A stretch of DNA of 40,954 bases from Deltaproteobacteria bacterium (GTDB lineage: Bacteria; Desulfobacterota; Syntrophia; Syntrophales; UBA2210). The notes below the pieces were generated by a model. The model was not told the DNA's origin, did not search any database, and was given only the letters and a program-made list of their open reading frames with translations. Made by a program: the position numbers and the translations under genes. Where the stretch lies: NCBI GenBank assembly GCA_016933215.1, contig JAFGBH010000083.1:1-40954 (forward strand), in the 5' to 3' direction. Below, piece after piece: positions 14,923 through 25,439 of the stretch. Numbering within the stretch: the first letter of the stretch is position 1; every line of letters starts with the position of its first letter.

Positions 14923-16191
14923 TCACATCGCTTTCTTCCGTGAGGTTATCAAATAATAGAATAACCCGGCAACTACTATGGAGGGAATTGAGCCCCCGAT
15001 GGAGTATTTCATGAGCGCGATAAATTCAAAGGTCGCAAAACCAGCCGCCCAGGATATTATTGCCGCCGGATTAAAGCCCTTGAAGTACCAGTACTCGCCT
15101 CCTTCTTTGAAGAGTTCATCCACATCGAGTGTGCGCTTCCGGATAATGAAATAATCCGTGAGGACGACACCAAAGATGGGCACAAACATGGCCCCTATAA
15201 ACAGAAGGAAGTTTTCGTACTGCGCCATGGGAAAGATGAGGGCAACTATTATCGATACAATACCCGCACTCCACATGATGAGCTTTGGCGAGATCTTCGA
15301 CGATATGTTCATGACGGAACAGGTGGCGGAATAGACATCGGGAAAATCCGACGTGATTGTGGAAAAAATAACCATTATGAGCGCGGGAGCGGCAAATCCT
15401 ATGGCTCCCATCGTGCGAAGTATGAGTCCCCCGGGATCTGTCTCTCCCGTTGCCAGTGTCGCCACGAGTCCCAGTATGTACATCCAGGAAGAGACGAGAA
15501 AATAGCCACACCACGTATTCCAGAAAGCGGTTGATACGCGCTTCGAAAAACGCGAGTAATCGGCCACAAGCGGGAGCCATGATATCGGCATGGCAATCAC
15601 CAGATCAAGACCCGTCATAAAGGGCATCCCTCCTCCGCTTACCGCCGCCGCCGCATGTCCGAATTTTCCGAATGATACGAAACTCATCATCACAATAACC
15701 AGGCCGAGTGCGATAACCGCCACTACCTGCATAATCTTCCAGATCGTTTTCCCCGTGTAGAGGGCCCACAGAAGCGTACCGACTCCGATTAGAATAATCC
15801 AGAAATGGGAAGATGCGGAAACCCATTCAATCGAGTTACCGAGCATAAAACCGGCCTGTCCGGCTATAATGAGCATAATTGATGCCCACCCGATCAATTG
15901 TATGATATTCAAAACAGCAGGAAGACGGGATCCCCTGATACCAAATGATGGCCGTACTGACACCATGGCCATAATGCCGTAATCGGAACCGATGACTCCT
16001 CCCAGGGCCATAAAGGAATTTCCTATAATATGACCGATTATAATGGCCCAGAGCCCCATCCAGAGCCCCATCGGGGCGAGGAAGCCGCCGGCCCAGATCT
16101 CAGCAAGCGATATGGCAACGCCGGCCCATAAGAGAAAATAATAAACACCACCGAGATTTCTCCCGGAAGTTCCAACGGGGGTTATATCCAT
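14923..16191 (-). CDS. NCS1-family nucleobase/hydroxymethylpyrimidine permease, CytX-like
   Basis: 422 residues with about twelve membrane helices in the pattern of the cytosine/purine/uracil/thiamine/allantoin (NCS1) cation symporters. Recognisable parts are GSDYGIMAMVSVRPSFGIRGS near helix 3, WLPLVADYSRFS, and GVVLTDYFIIRKR near helix 10. CytX-type members are predicted to import the thiamine precursor HMP; that substrate is inference, as no TPP riboswitch is present and no thi gene is near. It follows the GAF/PEP-synthase-like gene by 33 bases and the HypE-like gene by six, so all three are probably one transcript. Confidence 0.82.
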   Translation of the reverse strand: MDITPVGTSGRNLGGVYYFLLWAGVAISLAEIWAGGFLAPMGLWMGLWAIIIGHIIGNSFMALGGVIGSDYGIMAMVSVRPSFGIRGSRLPAVLNIIQLIGWASIMLIIAGQAGFMLGNSIEWVSASSHFWIILIGVGTLLWALYTGKTIWKIMQVVAVIALGLVIVMMSFVSFGKFGHAAAAVSGGGMPFMTGLDLVIAMPISWLPLVADYSRFSKRVSTAFWNTWCGYFLVSSWMYILGLVATLATGETDPGGLILRTMGAIGFAAPALIMVIFSTITSDFPDVYSATCSVMNISSKISPKLIMWSAGIVSIIVALIFPMAQYENFLLFIGAMFVPIFGVVLTDYFIIRKRTLDVDELFKEGGEYWYFKGFNPAAIISWAAGFATFEFIALMKYSIGGSIPSIVVAGLFYYLITSRKKAM

Positions 16192-16224
16192 CCAGCAGCT
16201 CCTCCTGAAAAGGATACTCAGCGT

Positions 16225-19200
16225 TTATTGATAACAAATCACCTTTCGTTTAACAACGTCTGCCAGTATCTTCAGATTCTCATCACTACTATCGAATACC
16301 TTCACAACATTTCGGTATTTAGCAAAATCAGGGGCATATTCTTCCAGCTGATTGGGAAACTTTTCCAACCATAAAATATTAAAGGTCACGCCTTTTTCGC
16401 CCGGGAAAATGGCTATATAAAAGATGCCTGTTTCCACAAGATCCTGGAAGAAATGGGTTCCGTAGGAGAGCTCAGGCATAAGATTGCCGTCCGAATAGGC
16501 AATTTCACCCAGTACCGAGATGTTGTTTATCTCGGAAAATCCCACGGGTACTCCGAGTGAGGGTGTTGTTGAACCCCACCTTCCCGGTCCAAGCAACATA
16601 GCATGGCATTCCTCTCTGTTTTCAATCTGTCTGTTTAATCTTCCAACGAGTCTGGCAATTTCATACTTTTCCTGAAGACTTAACTTCGTGTAATGCAGCG
16701 GATCAACATAAATAATCCTGTCAACCGATTCCAAAATTCCGCCGCCGAAAAAATTTCCTTCAAACTGGAAGAGGATATTGTCTTTCTCGATATTCTTCGG
16801 AAATTCAACCCTCTTCCCTTCCCCCTGGACTTGAAGAGGCCGGCACTGTACCAGATTGATCTTAAAATCATCCTCATCGGTAAAATTCACCGTGAATTCT
16901 ATATCAACGGGATACTCGTAGATCGTTTGAAGTTTTTTAAGCATTCTTCGCATGATGTCGGTAAACTGCGTCCCCGAGAAGAAATCATCAAAGGTAAGTA
17001 CCCACGCCTCCTGACCTTTTATTCCTAGTTCGCGTATCCTTTGATCGGTCTCGTAATCTCTGACTCCGATCCTGTCCATCCTGATGTCAAGCCCTTCACC
17101 CGACAGAGTGAGCACCGACTTTGTCTTCAGATCGTTGTGTTCGAGATCGAGCAGGTCGACATCGCGTTGAGAGAATTTTCGGGTATCTTCCATTCCCGCG
17201 TGAGGCTTCAAGAGGGGAAGATCCAATGCAACGATTCTCGGATAATCTCCCTCAACTCTGTTCACCGCTCTCGTTCCAAGTCCGAAAACCAGCCGCAGCA
17301 TACCCGCCTTCGGATCCATTTCCTTATTCCACACAAAAGTATTGTAGGAAATACCTACTCCCGCAAGATCGGGGAAATAATAATTCTTATGATGTGATCC
17401 CGAAACCCGCTGAACGAGAAGGGCCATCTGTTCATCAGCCCTTTCAAGTCCTCTCTGCATACGATAGGTCAGGGCATCCTCATTCATAGCACTCGCATAT
17501 ATTGTGCGGACGGCGTTCTCAAACTGGGCGTATCGCTCTTCGGGAGTTCCCTGATTAACGAGAAAAATGCTCTCATACTTGCCGGCAAAGGCATTTCCGA
17601 AGGAATCTTCCAAAAGGCTGCTTGATCGGACAATAATAGGTGACTGCCCGAAATATTCAAGCATCCTGTAGAACTGCTCCTTCACTTCATCGGGAAAGTG
17701 GCCCTGCTTCATTCTGTCTCTCAGGATTCGGCCTGCCTTGAAGTAGCCCTCTTTCGTCTTCTGCTCCATTCTCAATTTCCACCAGTTATTCTGTACCAGA
17801 TAGGTGTAGAAGACATCGGAACCGATATAAAAGGAGTCATGCTCTTCCAGGAGTGACTTCCAGTCGGAGTTCTTATCGAGTTCAAGAATCTTCCTGGCAA
17901 GGAGCATACCCCCTGTCTTTCCGCCAAGAAAACCGGTACCGATCAATCTCTCTCGTATCCGCAAGAGATCATCGAGAGAAAAATTATCCTTAACGAGAAT
18001 AGTCATTCTGGGTTCCCTGGTAATCATGATCCTGCATATTCGCTCGATCATGTCCTCTTCTTTTTCTGATTCCCAGGGCTTTTCGAGGAGACTTTCAGCC
18101 TCAATAAACAGTTTGTCCCAGTAGTCAAGGCTCCCCTCGCCACGTTCTTTTCTCATCTTTGACATGTCGGAAAACAATTTCGCCGCATCCACGCTGTCTA
18201 TTATAGGAACAAATGCATCCCCCTCCTTCTTGTGGGGAAGAAACATGGTGGGCGAATACCGCTTCCAGACCTTCAGTGGGTGAATATAGATATCTCCCTT
18301 ATCGTTATAGATATCGAGAAGCACCTGTGTTGTCTCACGGATTCGCGCTATCGTCTGGAAGGAGTGACTTCCCCTGATAACGGCAAAGTATGCGATGGTA
18401 TCCAATTCAAAGAGATAGGGACAGGTAATAAGAAAGAAATTTCCCACCATCAAATCGGTGGACCATTCCGAAAGTAAATTGGAAAGACAGTCAAAGACGT
18501 AATAGGCACCTAATCCCTCTTTCGTAATGATGTCGTAGACCTCGGTCGAAAAAGTCTCAAAACCGCTTGCCGGATTCAGGTGATAGGTCACTGCCTTCTG
18601 CTCAGGTTTTACGAGGGGCTCATGATCGGCAAACCTGATATAAATGAGTTTCCTGTTATCTTCGAGGGCCTTCTCGACAAAGAGCTGGACAACATATCGG
18701 TAATCATCGAGATTATCCACCTGCCAGACAACATTATCACCGGCCCTTAGGCTGTTGATAATAGCATCAAGGGATTCGTGGCCCGTACTTACGGGCTGAG
18801 AGCTTATGTAGGACTTTCTTTGAGCGCGCTCCTCCTCCCGAAGCGCAATTTGACGTTCCTCTTCCTCCTGCTGGAGAATACGGACCGCCTGTGCAATCAT
18901 CGATGCGATAATCGTGAGAAGACGGAGATCTTCCTTCAGCGAGACCGATTCATCGAAGAGCCGATCCGCACTCAGCGTCCCTATCACCTCCTGCTGGTTT
19001 CTTATGGGAACACAGATAAATGATATGTCTTTTTTGGGAAGATTTTTACGCACACCCGTTCGATCCAGAAAGAGGGGCTCATCGGAAATCTTTGGTACGA
19101 TCATAGGTCTCCCCGTCTCAACGACCCTACCGACAACACCCTCCCCTATCTTGTATTTTCCCCTTTCTTTCTGTGCCTTCGAAAGGCCGTGGCCGGCCTC

Positions 19201-19392
19201 GATAAAGATCTCCCCTGTTTGCCTGTTAAGCAGGGTAATGAAACCTCGTGACATTCCCATGTATTTATCGAGGGCCCGCAGGATGGGTATTCCAATTTTT
19301 CTGACATCCCTGCCCTCTTCCAGGACCCGACTGACCTCCCAGAGGAGTGATAATTCTTTGGTTCCCCGTATGGCGGTTGATTTCTGACCCAT
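16225..19392 (-). CDS. GAF / KaiC-like / PEP-synthase N-domain protein of unknown function
   Basis: 1055 residues in four parts. (1) GAF sensor, about 10-175, like the NifA N-terminus (LLWEVSRVLEEG), then a coiled Glu/Arg-rich linker to 195. (2) Residues 200-375 look like a KaiC/RecA fold starting GHESLDAII, but the P-loop position reads GDNVVWQVDN without GK[ST]. (3) PPDK/PEP-synthase ATP-grasp domain, about 487-855, with K492 (GGKTGG), R589 (IIVRSSS), AFAGKYES and closing QCRP. (4) Domain 860-1055 with LLGPGRWGS and GTHFFQDL. The swivelling phospho-histidine and PEP-binding barrel domains are absent. ATP binding seems retained; the phosphoryl acceptor is unknown. GGAGGGG precedes the ATG. 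First gene of the unit with the permease and HypE-like protein. Confidence 0.8.
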   Translation of the reverse strand: MGQKSTAIRGTKELSLLWEVSRVLEEGRDVRKIGIPILRALDKYMGMSRGFITLLNRQTGEIFIEAGHGLSKAQKERGKYKIGEGVVGRVVETGRPMIVPKISDEPLFLDRTGVRKNLPKKDISFICVPIRNQQEVIGTLSADRLFDESVSLKEDLRLLTIIASMIAQAVRILQQEEEERQIALREEERAQRKSYISSQPVSTGHESLDAIINSLRAGDNVVWQVDNLDDYRYVVQLFVEKALEDNRKLIYIRFADHEPLVKPEQKAVTYHLNPASGFETFSTEVYDIITKEGLGAYYVFDCLSNLLSEWSTDLMVGNFFLITCPYLFELDTIAYFAVIRGSHSFQTIARIRETTQVLLDIYNDKGDIYIHPLKVWKRYSPTMFLPHKKEGDAFVPIIDSVDAAKLFSDMSKMRKERGEGSLDYWDKLFIEAESLLEKPWESEKEEDMIERICRIMITREPRMTILVKDNFSLDDLLRIRERLIGTGFLGGKTGGMLLARKILELDKNSDWKSLLEEHDSFYIGSDVFYTYLVQNNWWKLRMEQKTKEGYFKAGRILRDRMKQGHFPDEVKEQFYRMLEYFGQSPIIVRSSSLLEDSFGNAFAGKYESIFLVNQGTPEERYAQFENAVRTIYASAMNEDALTYRMQRGLERADEQMALLVQRVSGSHHKNYYFPDLAGVGISYNTFVWNKEMDPKAGMLRLVFGLGTRAVNRVEGDYPRIVALDLPLLKPHAGMEDTRKFSQRDVDLLDLEHNDLKTKSVLTLSGEGLDIRMDRIGVRDYETDQRIRELGIKGQEAWVLTFDDFFSGTQFTDIMRRMLKKLQTIYEYPVDIEFTVNFTDEDDFKINLVQCRPLQVQGEGKRVEFPKNIEKDNILFQFEGNFFGGGILESVDRIIYVDPLHYTKLSLQEKYEIARLVGRLNRQIENREECHAMLLGPGRWGSTTPSLGVPVGFSEINNISVLGEIAYSDGNLMPELSYGTHFFQDLVETGIFYIAIFPGEKGVTFNILWLEKFPNQLEEYAPDFAKYRNVVKVFDSSDENLKILADVVKRKVICYQ

Positions 19393-19460
19393 TTACGCCC
19401 GTCCCCTCCGATATCTAAAGTTATTACTATTGCTTATTTTATATATCAGTATTTGAAAGT

Positions 19461-19557
19461 GAAGCTCCCCACCCACAGGGTGGGGCTTCCCGGTAAGGAA
19501 TAGCTTCTTTATATTGCGCCCCTTGACTCCACCTATAAGGCGGGGTTTACGGGGACG
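19461..19557 (+). repeat. Palindromic repeat, family B copy 1
   Basis: GAAGCTCCCCACCC-ACA-GGGTGGGGCTTC forms a long stem (19461-19489). A weaker hairpin with CCACC-TATAA-GGCGG follows (about 19529-19543). The first part matches the copy at 32171 and shares the GAAGCTCCCC opening of family A. It lies between carB and the GAF protein gene and may end carB transcription, although no T-tract follows on the minus strand. Confidence 0.65.
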
Positions 19558-19562
19558 CCAGA

Positions 19563-22500
19563 TCAATGGTTCTTCTTGTACATCTCTTGCAACGACCGTA
19601 CAGTCAGCCCCCTGTGTCTGAGGGCATCGATGGCGTTCACCATTGCCTTCGCACCGGAAACGGTTGATACAACCGGCAGATTGTGAGCGAGTGCATCGCT
19701 TCGAATCCGTATCTCATCGCGTCTCGGTTTCGGACCGCTCGGTGTGTTTATGAGAAGTTCGACATCCCTGTTCTTGATATAATCCAGAAGATTCGGCCGC
19801 CCCTCATCAAGCCGGGGAAGCTGGGTTACGGGAACACCATTCTCCAGAAGCCTTTGTGCCGTACCTGGTGTTGACAGTATCTCAAACCCAAGATCGACAA
19901 AATTTTTGCCTATAGCAACAATTTTGCTTTTATCATAATCCTTGACACTAATAAATACCTTTCCAGAATCGGGAACTCTCTGTCCTGCCGCAATCTGGCT
20001 CTTCGCGAAGGCCACACCGAGATCGGGGTCTATGCCCATTACCTCTCCCGTGGATTTCATCTCCGGTCCGAGGAGTGTATCGGCTCCATAGAATCTCTTG
20101 AAGGGAAGAACCGATTCTTTTACCGAATAATACATCGGTTCGGGGTCCCTCTCTATACCCTGGTCTCTCAAAGACTGACCGACCATTACCTTTGTGGCTA
20201 TCTTCGCCAGAGGGATACCAGTCGCCTTCGATACGAAAGGAACGGTCCTCGACGCCCGGGGATTCACTTCAAGCACAAAGAGATCCTCGCCTTTAACGGC
20301 ATACTGTATATTGATGAGTCCCTTCACCCCCAGCTCGAGGGCCATACGACTCGTTACATCCTTTATTTCCGAGAGGATTTTCTGACTTATCGAGTAGGAG
20401 GGAATAACCATAGCGCTGTCCCCCGAATGAATCCCGGCATGTTCGATATGTTCCATAATGCCGCCGATGATCACATCCCTTCCGTCGGAAATGGCATCGA
20501 CATCCACCTCAAGAGCATCTTCGAGAAATTTGTCTATCAGTATGGGGTGATTCGGAGATGCCTCAAAGGCTTCATTCACGAATCCCCTGAGATCTTCCCG
20601 AGACCATACCACCACCATGGCCCTTCCACCGAGTACATAGGAAGGTCGAATCAGTACAGGATACCCGATTCTCTCCACTATCTTCTCGGCCTCTTCAAAG
20701 GAGAGCGCCGTGTCGTTTTCAGGCTGTTTGATATCGAGTTTTTCTGCCATTTCCTTGAAGAGTTTTCTGTCTTCGGCACGGTCAATGGCCTCCGGAGACG
20801 TTCCGAGGATTTTTACTCCCCTTCCTGCGAGCGGTATTGCCAGATTGAGCGGTGTCTGACCGCCTAATTGAACGATAACCCCTGACGGTTTTTCCTTTTC
20901 GGCAATGTTGAGGACATCTTCCAGCGTGAGGGGTTCAAAATAGAGTCTGTCTGAAATATCGTAATCGGTGGATACCGTTTCCGGATTGGAATTCACCATG
21001 ATCGTTTCATACCCTGCCTCCCGCAAGGCCATCGAGGCATGAACACAGCAGTAATCGAATTCTATGCCCTGCCCTATCCTGTTCGGACCACCTCCTATTA
21101 TCATCACCTTTTTCGATTCGCCTCCCCTGCTTTCATCCTCTTCCTCATAGGTCGAGTAATAATAGGGTGTATAGGCCTCGAATTCGGCGGCACAGGTATC
21201 GACGAGTTTATAGACCGGCGTTATCCCGTCCTTTTCTCTCATGGCCCGAATGCGGAACTCGTCCATGCCCGTTATGTCACCGATCTGCCGGTCAGAAAAT
21301 CCGAATTTCTTCGCCTTTTTCATAATATCCGGCGGGACGGTGCCTTTGCCTCTGAAGCTCCCGATCGTTCCTTCCATATCGACGATATCTTTGATATTCT
21401 GGAGGAACCACCGATCGATCCCCGAGAGCTCCGCTATCCGGTCGATGGACATGCCCTCTTCTATGGCACACCGTATGTAAAAAAGCCTCTTCTCCGTAGG
21501 ACGGGTAAAAAGCGCATCACTATATTCGCAGTCCTCTCCCCTCTTCCTCTCAAGACCATTCAAACCTGTTTCAAGCCCCCTCAGCCCTTTCTGAAGCGCC
21601 TCTTTGAATGTCCTGCCGATCGCCATTGTCTCCCCTACCGATTTCATCGATATGGTAAGGGTGTCTTCCACGCCTGGAAACTTCTCAAAGGCGAAACGGG
21701 GTATTTTAACAACGCAGTAATCGATGGTCGGTTCAAATGATGCCGGTGTCTGCTTTGTGATATCATTCGGTATCTCATCGAGGCTGTAGCCGACGGCAAG
21801 TTTTGCGGCGATCTTTGCTATGGGAAAGCCCGTTGCCTTCGATGCGAGGGCTGAGGATCTTGAAACTCGGGGATTCATTTCAATAACCACAACACGCCCC
21901 GTTTCGGGATCGACGGCAAATTGAATATTGGACCCACCCGTGGCAACTCCAATTTTTCGAATGACCGCAATGGATGCATTGCGAAGATGTTGATATTCCC
22001 TGTCGGTGAGGGTCTGGGCAGGCGCAACGGTGATAGAATCCCCCGTGTGTACCCCCATGGCATCAAAGTTTTCTATGGAACAGATAATGACCACGTTATC
22101 CCGCTGATCACGCATGACCTCCAGTTCGTATTCCTTCCATCCAAGGACAGATTCCTCAATGAGAATCTCGTTTATCATGCTCTGTTCGATTCCGTTGGCG
22201 GCGAAATCTTCAAATTCCTCGGCATTATAGGCCAGGGCACCACCGTTACCGCCGAGGGTAAAACTGGGACGGATGACAAGGGGAAAACCTATATCGACTG
22301 CGATCTCCCTTGCCTCCTCCATGGAATGGGCAACTTTGCTCCTCGGAACGTCAAGTCCGATCTCCGCCATCGCCACCCGAAATTCGTCCCTGTCTTCCGC
22401 TCTTTTGATCGCCGCAAGATCGGCACCGATCATCTCGACGTTGTATCGTTCAAATATCCCCCGCTCGGCGGCTTCGACAGCCGTATTGAGGGCGGTCTGC

Positions 22501-22775
22501 CCCCCAATGGTGGCAAGGACGGCATCGGGACGCTCCTTCTCAACTATTTTTTCGATTATGTCTGCCGTTATCGGTTCTATATAGGTACGGTCGGCCATTT
22601 CGGGATCTGTCATGATAGTGGCCGGATTTGAATTCAGGAGGACTACCTCGTACCCCTCCTCGACGAGGGCCTTGCAGGCCTGGGTACCGGAATAATCGAA
22701 TTCGCAGGCCTGTCCGATGACGATGGGCCCCGAGCCTATAATCAGAATCTTTTTTATATCAGTACGTTTGTGCAT
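19563..22775 (-). CDS. carB: Carbamoyl-phosphate synthase large subunit
   Basis: Makes carbamoyl phosphate from bicarbonate, two ATP and ammonia channelled from CarA, for pyrimidines and arginine. 1070 residues, full family length: two homologous ATP-grasp halves (start [25 protein letters not shown] split by [20 protein letters not shown] near 560) and a C-terminal MGS-like allosteric domain (about 930-1070). Typical [11 protein letters not shown] and [11 protein letters not shown] motifs are present. It is the last gene of the seven-gene operon, nine bases after guaA; oddly carA is separated from it by guaA. The ribosome site (GTGGGA) overlaps the end of guaA. Confidence 0.97.
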   Translation of the reverse strand: MHKRTDIKKILIIGSGPIVIGQACEFDYSGTQACKALVEEGYEVVLLNSNPATIMTDPEMADRTYIEPITADIIEKIVEKERPDAVLATIGGQTALNTAVEAAERGIFERYNVEMIGADLAAIKRAEDRDEFRVAMAEIGLDVPRSKVAHSMEEAREIAVDIGFPLVIRPSFTLGGNGGALAYNAEEFEDFAANGIEQSMINEILIEESVLGWKEYELEVMRDQRDNVVIICSIENFDAMGVHTGDSITVAPAQTLTDREYQHLRNASIAVIRKIGVATGGSNIQFAVDPETGRVVVIEMNPRVSRSSALASKATGFPIAKIAAKLAVGYSLDEIPNDITKQTPASFEPTIDYCVVKIPRFAFEKFPGVEDTLTISMKSVGETMAIGRTFKEALQKGLRGLETGLNGLERKRGEDCEYSDALFTRPTEKRLFYIRCAIEEGMSIDRIAELSGIDRWFLQNIKDIVDMEGTIGSFRGKGTVPPDIMKKAKKFGFSDRQIGDITGMDEFRIRAMREKDGITPVYKLVDTCAAEFEAYTPYYYSTYEEEDESRGGESKKVMIIGGGPNRIGQGIEFDYCCVHASMALREAGYETIMVNSNPETVSTDYDISDRLYFEPLTLEDVLNIAEKEKPSGVIVQLGGQTPLNLAIPLAGRGVKILGTSPEAIDRAEDRKLFKEMAEKLDIKQPENDTALSFEEAEKIVERIGYPVLIRPSYVLGGRAMVVVWSREDLRGFVNEAFEASPNHPILIDKFLEDALEVDVDAISDGRDVIIGGIMEHIEHAGIHSGDSAMVIPSYSISQKILSEIKDVTSRMALELGVKGLINIQYAVKGEDLFVLEVNPRASRTVPFVSKATGIPLAKIATKVMVGQSLRDQGIERDPEPMYYSVKESVLPFKRFYGADTLLGPEMKSTGEVMGIDPDLGVAFAKSQIAAGQRVPDSGKVFISVKDYDKSKIVAIGKNFVDLGFEILSTPGTAQRLLENGVPVTQLPRLDEGRPNLLDYIKNRDVELLINTPSGPKPRRDEIRIRSDALAHNLPVVSTVSGAKAMVNAIDALRHRGLTVRSLQEMYKKNH

Positions 22776-22784
22776 AAACGGTAA

Positions 22785-24323
22785 CTATTCCCACTCAATC
22801 GTGCTGGGCGGTTTAGAACTTATGTCATAGACGACACGATTCACGCCCCTTACCTCGTTAATGATCCTCGACGATATATTGCCCAGAACTTCATAGGGGA
22901 GTTTGACCCAGTCGGCCGTCATTGCATCGAGACTCGCCACAATCCTCAGGGCCACCACATTGGCATAAGTCCGCTCGTCACCCATCACACCTACACTCTT
23001 AACGGGGAGGAGAACGGCAAAGGACTGCCAGATATCTCCGTATCCCTCATAGGCCATCACCTCTTCCTGAACGATCACGTCGGCATCTCGAAGCACGGCA
23101 AGGGATTCTTCGGTTACCTCGCCAATGATGCGCACGGCGAGACCCGGGCCGGGAAAGGGCTGCCGCATCAGGAGACTTTCCGGTAATCCCAACTCTCTCC
23201 CAAGGACCCTCACCTCATCTTTAAATAATTCTCTGAGCGGTTCCAGGAGTTCAAAGTTGAGATCTTCGGGCAATCCTCCCACATTATGATGACTCTTGAT
23301 CGTTGAAGAGGGGCCACCATGGGCCGATTGACTTTCCACCACGTCGGGATAGAGCGTTCCCTGAGCAAGAAATCGCGCTGATTCCATATTCGCTGCCTCG
23401 TCGCTAAAGACATCGATAAAGGTCTCACCAATGATCTTTCTCTTTGTTTCGGGATCGGTCACCCCTCGCAGTGCATCGACAAACCTCGCCCTGGCATCGA
23501 CGATACGAAAGTCGAGCTTATAATCTTCGGTAAAGAGGGTGCGAATATCATCCACCTCTCCTTTCCGTAACAGACCGTTATCCACAAAGATGGCCTTCAT
23601 CTGGCTACCAATGGCACTGTTTATGCGTGCGGCGGCAACGGCGGAATCGACACCGCCCGAAAGGCCACAGATCACATTGGCCTCACCCACGGTATCCCTG
23701 ATCCTTTTCACCGATTCTTCCGCGAATCGCCCCATGGTCCAGTCGCCAGTACATCCCGCCACATGAAAGAGAAAGTTTCTAATAATTTCGACTCCTTTCG
23801 GTGTATGAACGACTTCGGGATGAAACTGAATGCCATATCTTTTTCCCCCGTCATCCACCATCGACGCAATCGGACAATCACGGGTGCTCGCCAGCACCTG
23901 AAATCCCTCGGGAACATCAGTCACATGGTCACCATGACTCATCCAGACATGGAGGGGAGATTCCATGTCTTGAAATATACCCGCCGATCTTGTGATCTCG
24001 ATAGAGGCGGGACCGTACTCTCCGCTTCTCCCCTTTTTCACCACACCTCCCTGCATCTGCGCCATGAGCTGCATCCCATAGCATATGCCGAGTATGGGAA
24101 TATCAAGTGAGAGAATTTCGCGGTCCATGGAAGGGTGATCCGGCTCAAGAACGGAGGCAGGACCTCCTGAAAGAACAATGGCGATGGGGTCGAGCTGCAA
24201 CAGCTCGTCTTCGGATATAGTATGCCTCACAATTTCACAGTAGACACCCATCTCCCTGATACGCCTGGCGATGAGCTGGGAGTACTGCGACCCGAAATCA
24301 AATACGGCTACTAATTCTTTCAC
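22785..24323 (-). CDS. guaA: GMP synthase (glutamine-hydrolysing)
   Basis: Converts XMP to GMP using glutamine. 512 residues: class I amidotransferase with catalytic C81 in GICYGMQ and histidine in QFHPEV, then the ATP-pyrophosphatase loop GLSGGVDS (about 220) and the C-terminal dimerisation domain ending RVVYDISSKPPSTIEWE. The start codon is GTG, with GAGGAG eight bases before it. It sits between carA and carB, 17 and nine bases away, so translation is closely coupled with these other glutamine-using enzymes. Confidence 0.97.
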   Translation of the reverse strand: MKELVAVFDFGSQYSQLIARRIREMGVYCEIVRHTISEDELLQLDPIAIVLSGGPASVLEPDHPSMDREILSLDIPILGICYGMQLMAQMQGGVVKKGRSGEYGPASIEITRSAGIFQDMESPLHVWMSHGDHVTDVPEGFQVLASTRDCPIASMVDDGGKRYGIQFHPEVVHTPKGVEIIRNFLFHVAGCTGDWTMGRFAEESVKRIRDTVGEANVICGLSGGVDSAVAAARINSAIGSQMKAIFVDNGLLRKGEVDDIRTLFTEDYKLDFRIVDARARFVDALRGVTDPETKRKIIGETFIDVFSDEAANMESARFLAQGTLYPDVVESQSAHGGPSSTIKSHHNVGGLPEDLNFELLEPLRELFKDEVRVLGRELGLPESLLMRQPFPGPGLAVRIIGEVTEESLAVLRDADVIVQEEVMAYEGYGDIWQSFAVLLPVKSVGVMGDERTYANVVALRIVASLDAMTADWVKLPYEVLGNISSRIINEVRGVNRVVYDISSKPPSTIEWE

Positions 24324-24340
24324 TTTTTATGCTCCTCGTC

Positions 24341-25426
24341 TTATCCCTTTCTTATCATTTCAACAAACCGCTGGAACAGATACCGGGCGTCATGGGGACC
24401 GGGACCCGCCTCGGGATGAAACTGGACGGAAAATGCCTGCAGTTCTCTATGCTCAAAGCCCTCCAGGGTATTATCATTCAGATTAGTATGGGTCATCTCT
24501 ATCGACCTTCCGTCAAGAGAATCGATATCCACGCAAAATCCGTGGTTCTGAACGGTAATATCGATCTTCCCCGTTTTCAGACACTTCACCGGCTGGTTTG
24601 ACCCGTGATGTCCGAATTTCAGCTTATAGGTCCTCCCCCCCAGAGCCAGCGCCAGGATCTGCTGACCCAGACAGATTCCAAAAATCGGAATCGTTCCCAT
24701 CTCGACGAGCCCCTTTGTAGTATCGATCGCATACTTTACCGCATCGGGGTCACCGGGACCATTCGAGAGAAGGACACCACCGGGCTCCCACTCCATAATT
24801 TCATCAAGAGAGGCATGGGCGGGAAGAACGCTCACCCTGCAGCCAACATTCCGGAGCTGATTCACAATGCTCCGTTTCACACCGAAATCCATGACAACGA
24901 CACGCGGTCCGTCCTGCCCGTTCAATTGATAGGGCTTTTCACAGGTCACACTCGAAACGAGATCCCTTCCCTCAAGCCCGGGCGATGCGCATGCCTTTCT
25001 AACGAGAGACTCGACATCGTCATCGATGGTGGATAGAACGGCCTTCATGGCACCTCGAGTTCTGATGTGTTTTGTCAGCGCACGGGTATCGATACCCTGA
25101 ATGCCAATGACACCGTTTTCTTCGAGATAGGTGGCAAGGTCCTTTTGGGATCGCCAGTTGCTGGTGATACTGCTTAATTCTCCAATGACAAATCCCTCGA
25201 GCCAGAGGGAGCGTGATTCCGAATCCTCTTCATTGATGCCGTAATTTCCGATAAGGGGATAGGTCATCGTAACGATCTGACCTTTATAGGAGGGATCCGT
25301 CAGGACCTCCTGATAGCCTGTCATTCCGGTATTGAAAACCACCTCACCATAGCCCTCCCCGGTGGCGCCGAAGGATGTTCCTTCAAAACTTCTTCCATCT
25401 TCCAATACAAGCAATGCCTTCATCAT
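24341..25426 (-). CDS. carA: Carbamoyl-phosphate synthase small subunit
   Basis: Glutaminase subunit that delivers ammonia to CarB. 361 residues: N-terminal domain with FGATGEGYGEVVFNTGMTGYQE, and a class I glutamine amidotransferase domain with the nucleophile in GICLGQQ and the histidine/glutamate in QFHPEAGPGPHD. Tandem ATGs open the gene (25426 and 25423); the upstream ribosome site is weak (CAGGT), which fits translational coupling with aspS ending 13 bases earlier. Fifth gene of the operon. Confidence 0.97.
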   Translation of the reverse strand: MMKALLVLEDGRSFEGTSFGATGEGYGEVVFNTGMTGYQEVLTDPSYKGQIVTMTYPLIGNYGINEEDSESRSLWLEGFVIGELSSITSNWRSQKDLATYLEENGVIGIQGIDTRALTKHIRTRGAMKAVLSTIDDDVESLVRKACASPGLEGRDLVSSVTCEKPYQLNGQDGPRVVVMDFGVKRSIVNQLRNVGCRVSVLPAHASLDEIMEWEPGGVLLSNGPGDPDAVKYAIDTTKGLVEMGTIPIFGICLGQQILALALGGRTYKLKFGHHGSNQPVKCLKTGKIDITVQNHGFCVDIDSLDGRSIEMTHTNLNDNTLEGFEHRELQAFSVQFHPEAGPGPHDARYLFQRFVEMIRKG

Positions 25427-25439
25427 TCAGGACCTGATC

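Noticed and set aside
16192-16224. TPP riboswitch expected before a CytX-like permease
   Set aside because: Only 33 bases separate it from the upstream gene, with no THI-box sequence.
16824-18795. Calling the large protein a working PEP synthase or a KaiC ATPase
   Set aside because: The phospho-histidine and PEP domains are absent, and the KaiC-like P-loop lacks GK[ST].
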